Positions 1 through 8,615 of a stretch of DNA of 64,000 nucleotides are shown piece after piece; positions within the stretch are counted from its first letter, which is position 1, and every line of letters starts with the position of its first letter. The stretch spans positions 186,001-250,000 of the forward strand of contig CAWFKS010000006.1 in NCBI GenBank assembly GCA_963816435.1, in the 5' to 3' direction. Position numbers and translations under genes: made by a program. Source of the DNA: CAWFKS01 sp963816435 (GTDB lineage: Bacteria > Pseudomonadota > Alphaproteobacteria > Rhizobiales > Rhizobiaceae). A model generated the notes under the pieces. The model was given only the letters and a program-made list of their open reading frames with translations, made no database searches and was not told the DNA's origin.

Positions 1-1
1 G

Positions 2-1522
2 GTTGCGCTCTACCGGCCGGGCCCGATGGAGAACATTCCGACATACAACGCCCGCAAGCACGGCGAGGAGGAGATCGCCTCCATCCATCCCAAGATCGAC
101 CACCTGGTGGCGGAGACGCAGGGCGTCATCGTCTACCAGGAGCAGGTCATGCAGATCGCGCAGGAGCTCGCCGGCTACAGCCTCGGACAGGCGGACCTGC
201 TGCGCCGCGCGATGGGCAAGAAGATTCGCGCGGAGATGGACAAACAGCGCGGCGTGTTCGTCGAGGGCGCGGTCGAGCGCGGCGTTCAGCGCCAGCAGGC
301 GGATTTCATCTTCGACCTGTTGGCGAAGTTCGCCGACTACGGCTTCAACAAGTCGCATGCCGCCGCCTACGCAATCGTGTCCTATCAGACGGCGTACATG
401 AAGGCGCACTACCCGGTGGAGTTCTTGGCGGCGTCGATGACGCTCGACATGAACAACACCGACAAGCTTTCGGATTTCCGGCAGGACGCGATGCGGCTCG
501 GCATCGAAGTCGTGCCGCCGTCAGTGCTGACCGGCCACCGCGACTTCGAGGTCGGCGAAGACCGGATCTATTATTCGCTGGCCGCCATCAAGGGCGTAGG
601 CGACGCCGCCGTCGAGCACATCGTCGAGAAGCGCCGGGAGAAGCAGTTCGAAAATCTCGAGGATTTCTGCCGTCGCGTCGACCCGCAAATCGTCGGCAAG
701 CGCGTCTTCGAAAGCCTGATCTGCGCGGGCGCATTCGACTGTTTCGGTCATGATCGCGCGGCGATGATGGCAGGGCTCGAGCGTCTCATGGGGCTGGCGG
801 CCCGCGCCCACGAGGACGCCGCCATGGGGCAGGGGGATATCTTCGGCATGGGCGGGGCGCCGGCACCGAGCCTGCATCTGCCTTCCGCCGAACCGTGGCT
901 GCCTTCGGACAAGCTCCACCGCGAGTTCCAGGCGGTCGGCTTCTACCTGTCGGCGCACCCGCTCGACGAATACCGGCAGGTGCTGGACAGGATGCGCGTG
1001 CAGAACTGGGGGGCGTTCCAGGCCGCGGTGAAGCAGGGCGCCACGGCCGGAAGGCTGGCGGGTACCATCACCTCGAAACAGGAGCGCCGCACCCGCACCG
1101 GAAACAAGATGTGCATCATGCAGCTTTCCGATGCCTCAGGCCAGTTCGAGGCCGTGATGTTCTCCGAGACGCTCGCGCAATTCCGTGACCTGGTCGAGCC
1201 CGGTCGGTCGGTGGTCGTCACCGTGGCCGCAGAGGACCGGCCGGAAGGCGTCAATCTGCGGGTGCAGACGATACAGTCGCTGGAGGACGAGGCCAGTCGC
1301 GTCCAGAAGGCGCTGAGGGTCTACCTGCGCGATTCAGCCCCGGTCGCCGCGATCGCCGGCCAACTGGGCGTGCGTGGCGACGGCCAGGTGAGCTTCGTCG
1401 TCATCAAGGGCGACGGCAAGAGCGAGATCGAGGTCGAACTCCCCGATCGCTACAGGGTCGACCCCAGGATCGCAGCGGCGATGCGCGCCGTTCCTGGCGT
1501 GGTCGAGGTGGAACTCGTGTAG
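2..1522 (+). CDS. dnaE: DNA polymerase III alpha subunit, 3' portion (5' end outside window)
   Basis: This is the C-terminal half of the replicative polymerase; the open frame runs in from the left edge, so about 506 residues are visible. The motif YQEQVMQIAQ and the block GYGFNKSHAAAYA are hallmarks of the C-family polymerase fingers region. QGDIF (bases 829-843) fits the internal beta-clamp binding motif (QADMF in E. coli). An OB-fold follows, including the stretch AGTITSKQERRTRTGNKM. The catalytic aspartates lie upstream of the window. No gene follows on the same strand for about 175 bases, so this end is probably its operon end. Confidence 0.97.
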   Translation, partial: VALYRPGPMENIPTYNARKHGEEEIASIHPKIDHLVAETQGVIVYQEQVMQIAQELAGYSLGQADLLRRAMGKKIRAEMDKQRGVFVEGAVERGVQRQQADFIFDLLAKFADYGFNKSHAAAYAIVSYQTAYMKAHYPVEFLAASMTLDMNNTDKLSDFRQDAMRLGIEVVPPSVLTGHRDFEVGEDRIYYSLAAIKGVGDAAVEHIVEKRREKQFENLEDFCRRVDPQIVGKRVFESLICAGAFDCFGHDRAAMMAGLERLMGLAARAHEDAAMGQGDIFGMGGAPAPSLHLPSAEPWLPSDKLHREFQAVGFYLSAHPLDEYRQVLDRMRVQNWGAFQAAVKQGATAGRLAGTITSKQERRTRTGNKMCIMQLSDASGQFEAVMFSETLAQFRDLVEPGRSVVVTVAAEDRPEGVNLRVQTIQSLEDEASRVQKALRVYLRDSAPVAAIAGQLGVRGDGQVSFVVIKGDGKSEIEVELPDRYRVDPRIAAAMRAVPGVVEVELV

Positions 1523-1698
1523 CTTCCTGGCGGCTCGACAGTCCCTACCCGGGATCGTTCCTCAACCGTCCGAAAATGGCGTATCGGCAAGCAAATGCCC
1601 TTGGGTCTTCACGCATGAGTGGAAACCCGCTCTCCTCATTAACATTCGTTGTGAGCGACAGGGAACAACTGTCGTAAGCGTGATCCAGGAATCACGCA

Positions 1699-2439
1699 AT
1701 GACCGAACCGCTAGTCAGAAAACTGAACAATTTCACACGGTTCTCGGACCGTGAGGTGGCGGTTTTGTCCGAGCTCATGACTCGGCGTCTGCGAAGCCTC
1801 GGCCCGCGCGAGGACGTGATCCAGGAAGGCGAAAAGCCCGACGCCATCAACATCGTCCGGAAGGGCTGGGCGTGCCGCTACAAGATGCTCGAAGACGGGC
1901 GCAGGCAGATAATCGGCTTCTTTCTTCCAGGCGATGTCTGGGACCTCAACATCTCCATCATGCAGGGAATGGACCACTCGGTTTCGACGATTACGCCTGT
2001 CGTTCTCGCCGAGCTAAGCCATCAAAACGTCGACGAATTGATGGCGAGTTTCCCGCGCATCTCTCAGGCTCTGCGGTGGGAGGCGATGGTCAGCACGGCG
2101 GTGCAACGAGAATGGATCGTAAATCTCGGCCAACGCACCGCATTCGAACGATTGTCGCACCTGTTCTGTGAGTTGTTCGCTCGACTGGAAATCGCCGGCA
2201 TGACCGACGGCAACAGCTGCGAGATGCCGCTGACGCAGACGGATCTGGGCGAGGCGATGGGGCTGTCGACCGTCCACGTCAACCGAACGCTGCAGGAATT
2301 GCGGGCTGCCGGGCTGGTCATCCTGCGAGACCGGATCCTCACCATCCCCGACCGAATTGCGCTGAAGAAGGCCGCGCTGTTCCAGGACAACTACCTGCAC
2401 CTGGACGGTGCCGGGCGGCCCCTCGACGCCTCGAGCTGA
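1699..2439 (+). CDS. Crp/Fnr family transcriptional regulator
   Basis: This is a 246-residue DNA-binding regulator. Residues about 15-130 form a cyclic-nucleotide-binding-type beta barrel (GEKPDAINIVRKGWACRY, FFLPGDVWDL). The C-terminal HTH has the helix pair LTQTDLGEAMGLSTVHVNRT. The N-terminal cysteine cluster that holds the iron-sulfur centre of true FNR/FnrL is absent, so oxygen sensing through a cluster is unlikely. The ligand is unknown. The gene stands alone with 170-230 base spacers on both sides. A single-domain response regulator follows on the same strand, which suggests a local signalling pair, but this is inference only. Confidence 0.88.
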   Translation: MTEPLVRKLNNFTRFSDREVAVLSELMTRRLRSLGPREDVIQEGEKPDAINIVRKGWACRYKMLEDGRRQIIGFFLPGDVWDLNISIMQGMDHSVSTITPVVLAELSHQNVDELMASFPRISQALRWEAMVSTAVQREWIVNLGQRTAFERLSHLFCELFARLEIAGMTDGNSCEMPLTQTDLGEAMGLSTVHVNRTLQELRAAGLVILRDRILTIPDRIALKKAALFQDNYLHLDGAGRPLDASS

Positions 2440-2672
2440 TTCGAAACACATGGCGTCTGCCACGGCCGCGACATGCTGCAATACGTGCAGGCTCGGCGGA
2501 AGAACAGGATTTGTTAAGGCAACCGCTCGGCCTTTGCCCCAAAGTCGCCTGGGCAGAGGGCATTCCGCAGCAACGTTGTCTTGTGTCCGCAAGGAAAGCG
2601 GATAGAAGTCGCGACTTGGTCGGGCGGCATCGTGCCGCAAACAGCCAACACTAAACGCGGAACGGAGCTTCG

Positions 2673-3044
2673 ATGGAAAAGGCAGAGTCCCTTCGCATAC
2701 TGGTGGTCGAGGACGAGGCCCTCATCACGATGATGCTGGAGGACATGCTTGCCGGGCTCGGGCATGCCGTTGTCGGTCCGGCGGCAACGCTCGAACAGGC
2801 CATCACGATTGCAAGCGCAAACATCGAGGCAATCGATGCGGCGCTCCTCGACGTCAATCTGCAGGGCGCATCCTGCTATCCTGTCGCCGAACTCCTGAAA
2901 GAGCGCGACATCCCGTTCGTATTCACCACCGGCCAGGATGAAATGGCATGGGAGGGCGCGCCCGAGGCGCCCGTGCTCGCGAAGCCGTACACCGATGACC
3001 AGCTTGCCGAAGTACTCGCCAGGGCAACGCGGCGGATCCGCTGA
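2673..3044 (+). CDS. Single-domain response regulator (receiver only)
   Basis: This 123-residue protein is a lone CheY-like receiver with no output domain. Visible are the acidic pair in VVEDEA, the phospho-acceptor Asp in LLDVNL, and the conserved Lys in AKPY. The segment PFVFTTGQDE resembles the F-x-T-G-Y (FAT GUY) motif of alphaproteobacterial single-domain regulators that pair with HWE/HisKA2 kinases in stress signalling. Here the last aromatic residue is replaced by Gln, so family membership is tentative. No kinase gene lies nearby. The ATG is preceded by GGAACGGAG. Confidence 0.85.
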   Translation: MEKAESLRILVVEDEALITMMLEDMLAGLGHAVVGPAATLEQAITIASANIEAIDAALLDVNLQGASCYPVAELLKERDIPFVFTTGQDEMAWEGAPEAPVLAKPYTDDQLAEVLARATRRIR

Positions 3045-3074
3045 GTTGCGGCCCGCCGCGCAGCGCCTTTGCGG

Positions 3075-3482
3075 TCAGGCTGTAGCCGACACAATGGCGG
3101 AGCGGGCCAGCGTGTCTTTGGTGCGGGTCGTCACCACGATGTAGATGAACAACAACATCGATAGCAGAGCGAGCATCGAGCCGGCGATCGCCATCACCTC
3201 TGTGATCTGGCGAAGCGCCAGCGCGATGCCTGGAATCATCAGCCACACTGCCAACGTTGTGATGCCGAAATGCGTCCACGCGAGCCGGCTTTCGGCCGCA
3301 CTGGGAACCGCATGGTAGTAAAGCCCCATGAGGCCCATGGATGCCCAACCGATCAGGTTGAGATGTGCATGGACGGGCGCCATGGCATGATCCTGACTGG
3401 CAGACATCGCGATGCCAAGCAGCATTCCCAAAGTCACGTAGATTGCAGCAGAAACAAAGAACCAGAGAGCCACACCGCGCAT
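3075..3482 (-). CDS. Small membrane protein resembling heme-copper oxidase subunit I fragment
   Basis: The protein has 135 residues and about four membrane segments. The segment PVHAHLNLIGWASMG carries two histidines in the arrangement seen in NorB/CcoN-like subunit I helices (HAHLN...G). The protein is far too short to be a complete oxidase, and most catalytic histidines are missing. I chose the ATG at 3482 because GGAGGGAAATC precedes it; a longer reading start at 3566 has no such site and adds a basic, unstructured leader. Function unknown; a role in heme or quinone handling is only a guess. Confidence 0.72.
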   Translation of the reverse strand: MRGVALWFFVSAAIYVTLGMLLGIAMSASQDHAMAPVHAHLNLIGWASMGLMGLYYHAVPSAAESRLAWTHFGITTLAVWLMIPGIALALRQITEVMAIAGSMLALLSMLLFIYIVVTTRTKDTLARSAIVSATA

Positions 3483-3580
3483 GATTTCCCTCCGCGTTTG
3501 GTGATTTCGCTCGATTACCACCGCGCCGTTTTGCGCGCCAGTATGTCGCGCGGCATCGCGCCGCACATTTCTGCCGATTT

Positions 3581-4891
3581 TCAGCCGTCGCCGCCCCTCT
3601 GCGGGCGGGCGGCACGACCACGGCCGAACGTGTATCCCGTTTCGACCGCCGCCTTGCCGAAGCGTTCGCGCAACAGGTCCACGGCGCCTTCTGCGAGCGC
3701 ACGCTTGCGGGCCGACACGTCGACGAGGTCTGGCGGATCGGCTCTTTCGGAACCGGAGAGATCGCTGACGCCGATGCCTATCAGCCTGTAGCGCGTGCCG
3801 TCGGTCTCCTTGCGCAGCAACTCCAGGCCCGTCGCGAAGATGCGGTCGGCAAGGCGTGTCGGATCGGCGATCTGCCGGTTGCGGGTGCGAATCTTGAAAT
3901 CCTGCGTCTTCAGTTTCAGCACGATCGTGCGCCCCGCGATCGAAGACTTCTTCAGCCGCGCCGAAACCCGCTCCGACAGCGCTCGCAGCACCGGCACGAG
4001 GTCGTCCAGCGTTGCGAGGTCCGTGTCGAACGTGGTTTCGGCGGAAACGCTCTTGGCGCTGTGGTCAGGCACCACGCGGCGCTCGTCTTCGCCGCGGGCG
4101 AGGCGCCAAAGCCGGTCCCCCATAGCCCCGTAGCGGCGCATCAGGTCGCCGCGTTCCATTTGCTGCACCTGCCGAATATGACGAATCCCGTCTTGCTCGA
4201 GGGTCGCGGCGAACGCCTTGCCGACGCCCCAGATCATCGTCACCGGCTGTTCGGCGAGGAAGGCGACCGCTTCCTGGCGGCCGATCACCGAGAAACCTCG
4301 CGGCTTTCGGAAATCGGAAGCGATCTTGGCGAGGAACTTGCAGTACGAGAGGCCCACCGAGACCGTGATGCCGATGTCGCGCTCGACGGCAGCGGCGAAC
4401 CGGCCGAGTGCGTGGGCGGGTGGGCTGCCATGGAGCCGCTCCGTGCCGGAGAGATCCAGAAACGCCTCATCGATCGAAACGGGTTCGACCAACGGCGTCA
4501 GCGCCAGCATCATTTCACGGACCTGCCGGCCCACTGCGGCGTATTTCTCCATGTCCGGCTTGATCACGACGGCGTCAGGGCAGGCGGCGAGGGCCTTGAA
4601 CATCGGCATCGCGGAATGCACGCCCCTGATGCGGGCCAGGTAGCAGGCAGTGGAGACGACGCCGCGCTTGCCGCCGCCGATGATGAGCGGCCGATCGCGC
4701 AGTTCCGGCTTGTCCCGCTTTTCCACCGCAGCATAAAACGCGTCGCAATCGACGTGCGCGATCGAGAGTTCGGCAAGTTCCGGATGGCGCACCAGGCGCG
4801 GACTGCCGCAAGCCTCGCACCGCGGCCGATCGGACGCCTGCGGCGCCAGGCAGTCGCGGCAGAAGCCGTGCTGTAGGTTGTTGACGGGCAT
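3581..4891 (-). CDS. dinB: DNA polymerase IV (Y-family translesion polymerase) with N-terminal zinc-ribbon-like extension
   Basis: This 436-residue Y-family polymerase performs error-prone translesion synthesis. Catalytic acids are visible at D48 (HVDCDAFY, with the steric-gate aromatics beside it) and in SIDEA at D141/E142. HhH fingers and a little-finger domain follow (RTRNRQIADPTRLADRI). Residues 11-28 hold C-x2-C-x10-C-x2-C, a zinc-ribbon-like addition absent from E. coli DinB. I place the start at 4891: an upstream ATG at 4909 falls inside the LexA operator (4904-4918) that follows the promoter, so it is less likely. No frameshift is seen. Confidence 0.95.
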   Translation of the reverse strand: MPVNNLQHGFCRDCLAPQASDRPRCEACGSPRLVRHPELAELSIAHVDCDAFYAAVEKRDKPELRDRPLIIGGGKRGVVSTACYLARIRGVHSAMPMFKALAACPDAVVIKPDMEKYAAVGRQVREMMLALTPLVEPVSIDEAFLDLSGTERLHGSPPAHALGRFAAAVERDIGITVSVGLSYCKFLAKIASDFRKPRGFSVIGRQEAVAFLAEQPVTMIWGVGKAFAATLEQDGIRHIRQVQQMERGDLMRRYGAMGDRLWRLARGEDERRVVPDHSAKSVSAETTFDTDLATLDDLVPVLRALSERVSARLKKSSIAGRTIVLKLKTQDFKIRTRNRQIADPTRLADRIFATGLELLRKETDGTRYRLIGIGVSDLSGSERADPPDLVDVSARKRALAEGAVDLLRERFGKAAVETGYTFGRGRAARPQRGGDG

Positions 4892-4903
4892 CGCCGAGTT
4901 TGC

Positions 4904-4918
4904 GAACATAACAGGAAC
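4904..4918 (-). promoter_or_regulatory. LexA operator (SOS box) of dinB
   Basis: On the minus strand the sequence reads GTTCCTGTTATGTTC, an exact match to the alphaproteobacterial LexA box GTTC-N7-GTTC. It lies between the dinB -10 element and the dinB start codon, covering the expected transcription start, so bound LexA would block initiation. It implies that dinB is induced by DNA damage. Confidence 0.88.
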
Positions 4919-4925
4919 GGCTGGC

Positions 4926-4954
4926 ATAATACGGCACCGGCAGGCGCGGCACAA
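4926..4954 (-). promoter_or_regulatory. Sigma-70-type promoter of dinB
   Basis: On the minus strand TTGTGC (4949-4954) and TATTAT (4926-4931) are separated by exactly 17 bases. The LexA box begins 7 bases downstream of the -10 element. Confidence 0.75.
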
Positions 4955-4979
4955 GGCAGCAGTTCGGCAGGAGGGGAAC

Positions 4980-5571
4980 ATGGAGACGATCACGGAACGG
5001 ATCGTGCCGTTGACTGCGGAGCTTTGGCCGCAATTCGAGCAGCTTTTTGGCAAACAGGGTGCCTGCTACGGTTGTTGGTGCACACATTTTCGCCTGCCGC
5101 CGGCCGTGCGGAGGCAAAACGACCGTGTCCGCAACAAGGATCACATGCGAACCCGGGTCGAAACCGGGCCGCCGCCGGGGCTGCTCGCCTTCCAGGGAGA
5201 TGAGGCGGTGGGATGGATGCAGATCGGTCCACGCGCCGACGTTCCAGAGTGGAACAATGCCGGTCGCGTGACCGCCCCGATGGACGACGCTCCGGCCGAT
5301 CGATCCCGACATTTGGGCGATTTCCTGCTTTTTCATCCACAGCAGGTCGCGCGGCCGCGGCTTGACCCATCGGCTCGTCGCGGCCGGGATCGAGCACGCT
5401 CGCCGCGGAGGCGCCAGGCTCCTCGAAGCCTGTCCGATGACCGAATCGAAGGATTCGCGTTCGCTCGGGCTCTTCGTGGGATCGACGCGCGTGTTCGAGA
5501 AGGCCGGGTTTTCGGTGGTGGCCGAACGCAAGGCGGGCAGGCCGCTCATGCGCCTTGCGCTCCGGTCCTAG
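4980..5571 (+). CDS. GNAT family N-acetyltransferase (frame broken once)
   Basis: Two overlapping reading frames together make one GNAT-type acetyltransferase of about 196 residues. The first frame starts at 4980 after AGGAGGGGAAC and gives FGKQGACYGCWCTHFR. The second frame gives the acetyl-CoA-binding loop RSRGRGLTHRLVAAG and the C-terminal strand VFEKAGFSVVAERK. They join at about base 5300, where one extra base (GCCGATCGATCCC instead of GCCGACGATCCC) shifts the frame. The gene diverges from dinB. The cysteine- and tryptophan-rich start (ACYGCWC) is typical of one uncharacterised rhizobial GNAT subfamily. Substrate unknown; the break is probably a sequence error. Confidence 0.75.
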
Positions 5572-6221
5572 AGCCCGAGCGCGCGAGCGATCCTGGGCGC
5601 CGCGTCGGACCAGTCAGTCACCACCTTTATGCCCTCGGCAGCCGGTGGCATCAGGTCGCGAAGAGAATTGTCGGCCATCAGGTGAAACAGATGCGCGTCA
5701 GGGACGTGGCGGCCGACGGAGGCGAGATTGTGCGGCATGTCGTCGACGAATGCGACAGGCCGCCCAGTGGCGCCGCGCAGTGCTGCTATCGCCGGTCCTT
5801 TCGGGGCCTCGGTTGTCAGCAGCGGATGGACAAGTCCGAGCTGCCGCAGATGGCGGCTGCGCACGTCGCGATGCCGGTGTGGCATCGCCGTCAGGAGGAC
5901 GATCTCGACTTTTCCGCCGAAGGATTCCAGGGCTTCTGCGGCGCCTTCCACCATCGTTTGCCAGTCGGACTGGGAAGCGTAGAAACCATCGATCAGGTCC
6001 GCGCTGAGATTGCGTTCCACCGGTGCACCAGTGGCGACATCGTAGATGTTGCCGTGGAGCCGAAAGGTTTCCAGCCGAAGTTCGTAGCCTCTGGATTTCA
6101 GGTAGTCGGGAAACGGCCGGATGAATTCGATCAACACGTCGTCGACGTCGAGCACCAGGAGCGGCCTGTCGTCGCTGGCGAGCTCCTCGATCTGGCGTGC
6201 GGTTTCGGGATCGATGCTCAT
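5568..6221 (-). CDS. HAD family hydrolase
   Basis: This is a 217-residue phosphatase-like protein. Motif I is LDVDDV with the nucleophile-type D25-x-D27, motif II is the Thr in VLLTAMP, and motif IV is VAFVDDMPHN. The cap region is alpha-helical. The substrate cannot be read from the sequence. Its start codon overlaps the stop of the upstream DUF3572 gene (ATGA), so the two are translationally coupled. Its 3' end overlaps the convergent GNAT gene by four bases. Confidence 0.85.
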   Translation of the reverse strand: MSIDPETARQIEELASDDRPLLVLDVDDVLIEFIRPFPDYLKSRGYELRLETFRLHGNIYDVATGAPVERNLSADLIDGFYASQSDWQTMVEGAAEALESFGGKVEIVLLTAMPHRHRDVRSRHLRQLGLVHPLLTTEAPKGPAIAALRGATGRPVAFVDDMPHNLASVGRHVPDAHLFHLMADNSLRDLMPPAAEGIKVVTDWSDAAPRIARALGL

Positions 6222-6517
6222 GTCGACTGCATGTAGTCACCGTTGCCGAAAGGCAGAACCTGGAGTGCCTTGCTCACCGAGGCGGGATTGTTGCCGGTTT
6301 CGGCCGCGAACTTCATCAATGTCGGCTCGTGTGCCGCAAGGAATTGCAGAACTCCGGCGAGGAACCCCGGTTCTGCGGCGGCGCTTCTGATCTGGGTTGC
6401 TTCGATGCCGGTGATTGCCAGGAAACGCGGCAGTAGTTCGGGATCCGACGCAACGAAGGCCAGGGCACTGATCGCCAGTGCTTCGGCGTGTTCCCGCGTT
6501 TGAGGGACTTTGTCCAA
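6218..6517 (-). CDS. DUF3572 domain-containing protein
   Basis: This is a 99-residue soluble, helical protein. The core AISALAFVASDPELLPRFL followed by EPGFLAGVLQFLAAHEPTLMKFA matches the rhizobial DUF3572 family, which has no known function. It has no signal peptide or membrane segment. It is the first gene of a two-gene unit with the HAD hydrolase, and its 5' side faces divK across a 235-base divergent spacer. Confidence 0.82.
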   Translation of the reverse strand: MDKVPQTREHAEALAISALAFVASDPELLPRFLAITGIEATQIRSAAAEPGFLAGVLQFLAAHEPTLMKFAAETGNNPASVSKALQVLPFGNGDYMQST

Positions 6518-6752
6518 CTCTGCCTCCGATGTTCGCTGATACCCGGCCGAGCGATACCCACCTCACGGTTCCCGCACAAGGCGCGGGTCTGGCCAAGTGA
6601 AATCCGGAAATGGCCGAGGCACTTACAATTTGACCAATTTGCCGACTCCGGTTTTCCATTCGTCAATCAAATCACGTTAACGTCGGCGATAAAGATGGCC
6701 GAGGGGCAGCGAGGGCGACGCACCAGAGCGCGCTTTCGGAAACGGGAGCAAG

Positions 6753-7124
6753 ATGGCCAAGAAAGTCATGATCGTCGAGGACAACGAGCTCAACATGAAG
6801 CTCTTCCGCGACCTGATCGAGGCCAGCGGCTACGAGACCGTTCGCACACGAAACGGCCTCGATGCGCTCGATCTGGCGCGCATGCACCGCCCCGACCTGA
6901 TCCTCATGGACATCCAGCTCCCCGAAGTCTCCGGACTGGAAGTCACGAAATGGCTGAAGCAGGACGACGATCTACACACCATTCCGGTCATCGCCGTCAC
7001 GGCCTTCGCCATGAAAGGTGACGAGGAGCGGATTAGGCAGGGGGGCTGCGAGGCCTACATCTCCAAGCCGATCTCGGTCCCGAAATTCGTCGAGACCATC
7101 AAGTCCTATCTGGGGGACGCGTGA
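6753..7124 (+). CDS. divK: Cell-cycle response regulator DivK
   Basis: This 123-residue single-domain receiver is almost all receiver fold. It has the acidic pair in MIVEDNE, the phospho-acceptor Asp in LILMDIQLPE, and the switch Lys in ISKPIS. The sequence MAKKVMIVEDNELNMKLF and the direct coupling to pleD identify it as DivK. In the family it relays phosphate between the PleC and DivJ kinases and controls the DivL-CckA-CtrA pathway at the cell poles. It starts after GGGAGCAAG. The 3' end overlaps pleD by one base. Confidence 0.95.
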   Translation: MAKKVMIVEDNELNMKLFRDLIEASGYETVRTRNGLDALDLARMHRPDLILMDIQLPEVSGLEVTKWLKQDDDLHTIPVIAVTAFAMKGDEERIRQGGCEAYISKPISVPKFVETIKSYLGDA

Positions 7125-8497
7125 TGACGGCGCGCATTCTCGTCGTCGATGACGTGCCCGCCAACGTGCGGTTGCTCGAGGCGCGGCTGTTGGCCGAATA
7201 TTTCGAGGTCCTGACGGCATATAGCGGCCCGGAAGCGATCGAAGCCTGTGAAAACGGCAAGGTGGACGTCGTGCTTCTGGACGTCATGATGCCCGACATG
7301 GACGGTTTCGAGGTCTGTCGGCGGCTAAAGAAGGATCCCGCGACCGCCCATATCCCGGTCGTCATGGTGACCGCGCTCGACCAGACGTCGGACCGCATCC
7401 GCGGACTGGAAGCCGGCGCCGACGACTTCCTTACCAAACCCGTCAACGACCTGCAGCTGATGACGCGCGTGAAGAGCCTCGTTCGGCTGAAGTCGCTCGA
7501 AGACGAATTGCGGCTGCGTGCCTCCACGACGCGCAACATCGGCATCGAGGAGTTGCTCAGCCGTCGAGACAGCACGCTGGACGGCCAGGCGAGCGTCCTG
7601 ATCGTGGACGACCGGAAGGCATCGGCGGACCGGATGTGCAAGATGCTCTCCGGTGCAGCCGACTGCGACGTCAACGCCGATCCGCAGGCTGCGTTCTTCC
7701 AGGCTGCCGACAACGGCTATGACTGCGTGATCGTTTCGACGGGCCTCGTCGACTACGACCCGCTCCGCCTCTGCTCGCAGCTGCGCTCGTTCGACCGCAC
7801 GCGCTTTACTCCCATCATGCTGATCGCTGGCGAAGGCGAGGAGGAGCGGCTGCATCGCGCGCTCGAACTGGGTGTGAACGACTACCTGGTCCGCCCGGTC
7901 GATCCGCACGAGTTGACCGCGCGCCTGCGCACGCAGGTCAAGCGCAAGCGCTACAATGACCATCTGCGCTCCAGCGTCACCCAGACGATGGAAATGGCGG
8001 TTATCGACGGGCTGACCGGCCTGCACAATCGCCGCTATCTCGACAGTCATCTGCAGACGCTTTTCGACCGCGCGACATCGAGGCGGCGCCCGCTGTCGAT
8101 GATGATCACCGACATCGACCGGTTCAAGTCGATCAACGACACCTGGGGGCACGATGGCGGGGACGCTGTGCTGAAGGAATTCGCCGCCCGGTTGCGGAGA
8201 AATGTCCGCGGCATCGACCTGGCCTGCCGTTTCGGCGGCGAGGAGTTTGTGGTTGTGATGCCCGACACCGACGGTGCTGTCGCCGAGAAGGTCGCCGAAC
8301 GCATACGCGGCGAGATCGCGCAGGCGCCGTTCCGGGTGGGGCGCAACGGCGATGCCATCGAGGTAACCGTCAGCGTGGGGGTGTCGTCGCTGCAGTTCCC
8401 GCGGGACAGTATCGAAGACCTGTTGAAGCGTGCTGATCGAGCCCTCTACGAGGCGAAGGCGGGCGGGCGCAATCGCGTTGTTGCACAGGCTGCCTGA
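7124..8497 (+). CDS. pleD: PleD response regulator / diguanylate cyclase
   Basis: This 457-residue protein has two receiver domains and a GGDEF domain and makes cyclic-di-GMP. Receiver 1 (about 1-120) has the phospho-acceptor in VVLLDVMMPD. Receiver 2 (about 155-270) has VIVSTGLVD where an Asp is expected, so it is a dimerisation pseudo-receiver, as in Caulobacter PleD. The active site is GGEEF, preceded five residues upstream by RGID, the RxxD inhibitory site for product feedback. I chose ATG 7124 in the overlap TGATG with divK; an in-frame GTG lies one codon earlier. Confidence 0.95.
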   Translation: MTARILVVDDVPANVRLLEARLLAEYFEVLTAYSGPEAIEACENGKVDVVLLDVMMPDMDGFEVCRRLKKDPATAHIPVVMVTALDQTSDRIRGLEAGADDFLTKPVNDLQLMTRVKSLVRLKSLEDELRLRASTTRNIGIEELLSRRDSTLDGQASVLIVDDRKASADRMCKMLSGAADCDVNADPQAAFFQAADNGYDCVIVSTGLVDYDPLRLCSQLRSFDRTRFTPIMLIAGEGEEERLHRALELGVNDYLVRPVDPHELTARLRTQVKRKRYNDHLRSSVTQTMEMAVIDGLTGLHNRRYLDSHLQTLFDRATSRRRPLSMMITDIDRFKSINDTWGHDGGDAVLKEFAARLRRNVRGIDLACRFGGEEFVVVMPDTDGAVAEKVAERIRGEIAQAPFRVGRNGDAIEVTVSVGVSSLQFPRDSIEDLLKRADRALYEAKAGGRNRVVAQAA

Positions 8498-8615
8498 GAC
8501 AGCCGCTGCTCTTGCAACTTGCTACAACCAGCCGGAGCGGACGTTCCTCGCCCGCGTTTACCTTGTTCGAATCACGCGGCCGTGCTTGGTTAAGAAACTA
8601 TTGATTTTCAATCGT

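Noticed and set aside
2440..2672. Extracytoplasmic (EcfG-type, GGAAC-N16/17-CGTT) promoter for the single-domain receiver
   Set aside because: GGAAC occurs just before the start codon, but no CGTT lies at the right distance.
4061..4876. 271-codon plus frame antisense to dinB
   Set aside because: It is an antisense shadow; dinB on the opposite strand is intact and has SOS control.
5300..5571. True pseudogene decay of the GNAT gene near dinB
   Set aside because: Only one indel is present and both halves retain full family sequence without stops; this fits the window-wide error pattern better than decay.
6518..6752. CtrA box upstream of divK
   Set aside because: The only candidate (ATCA-N7-TTAAC near 6667) matches just two of four bases in the first half-site, too weak to report.
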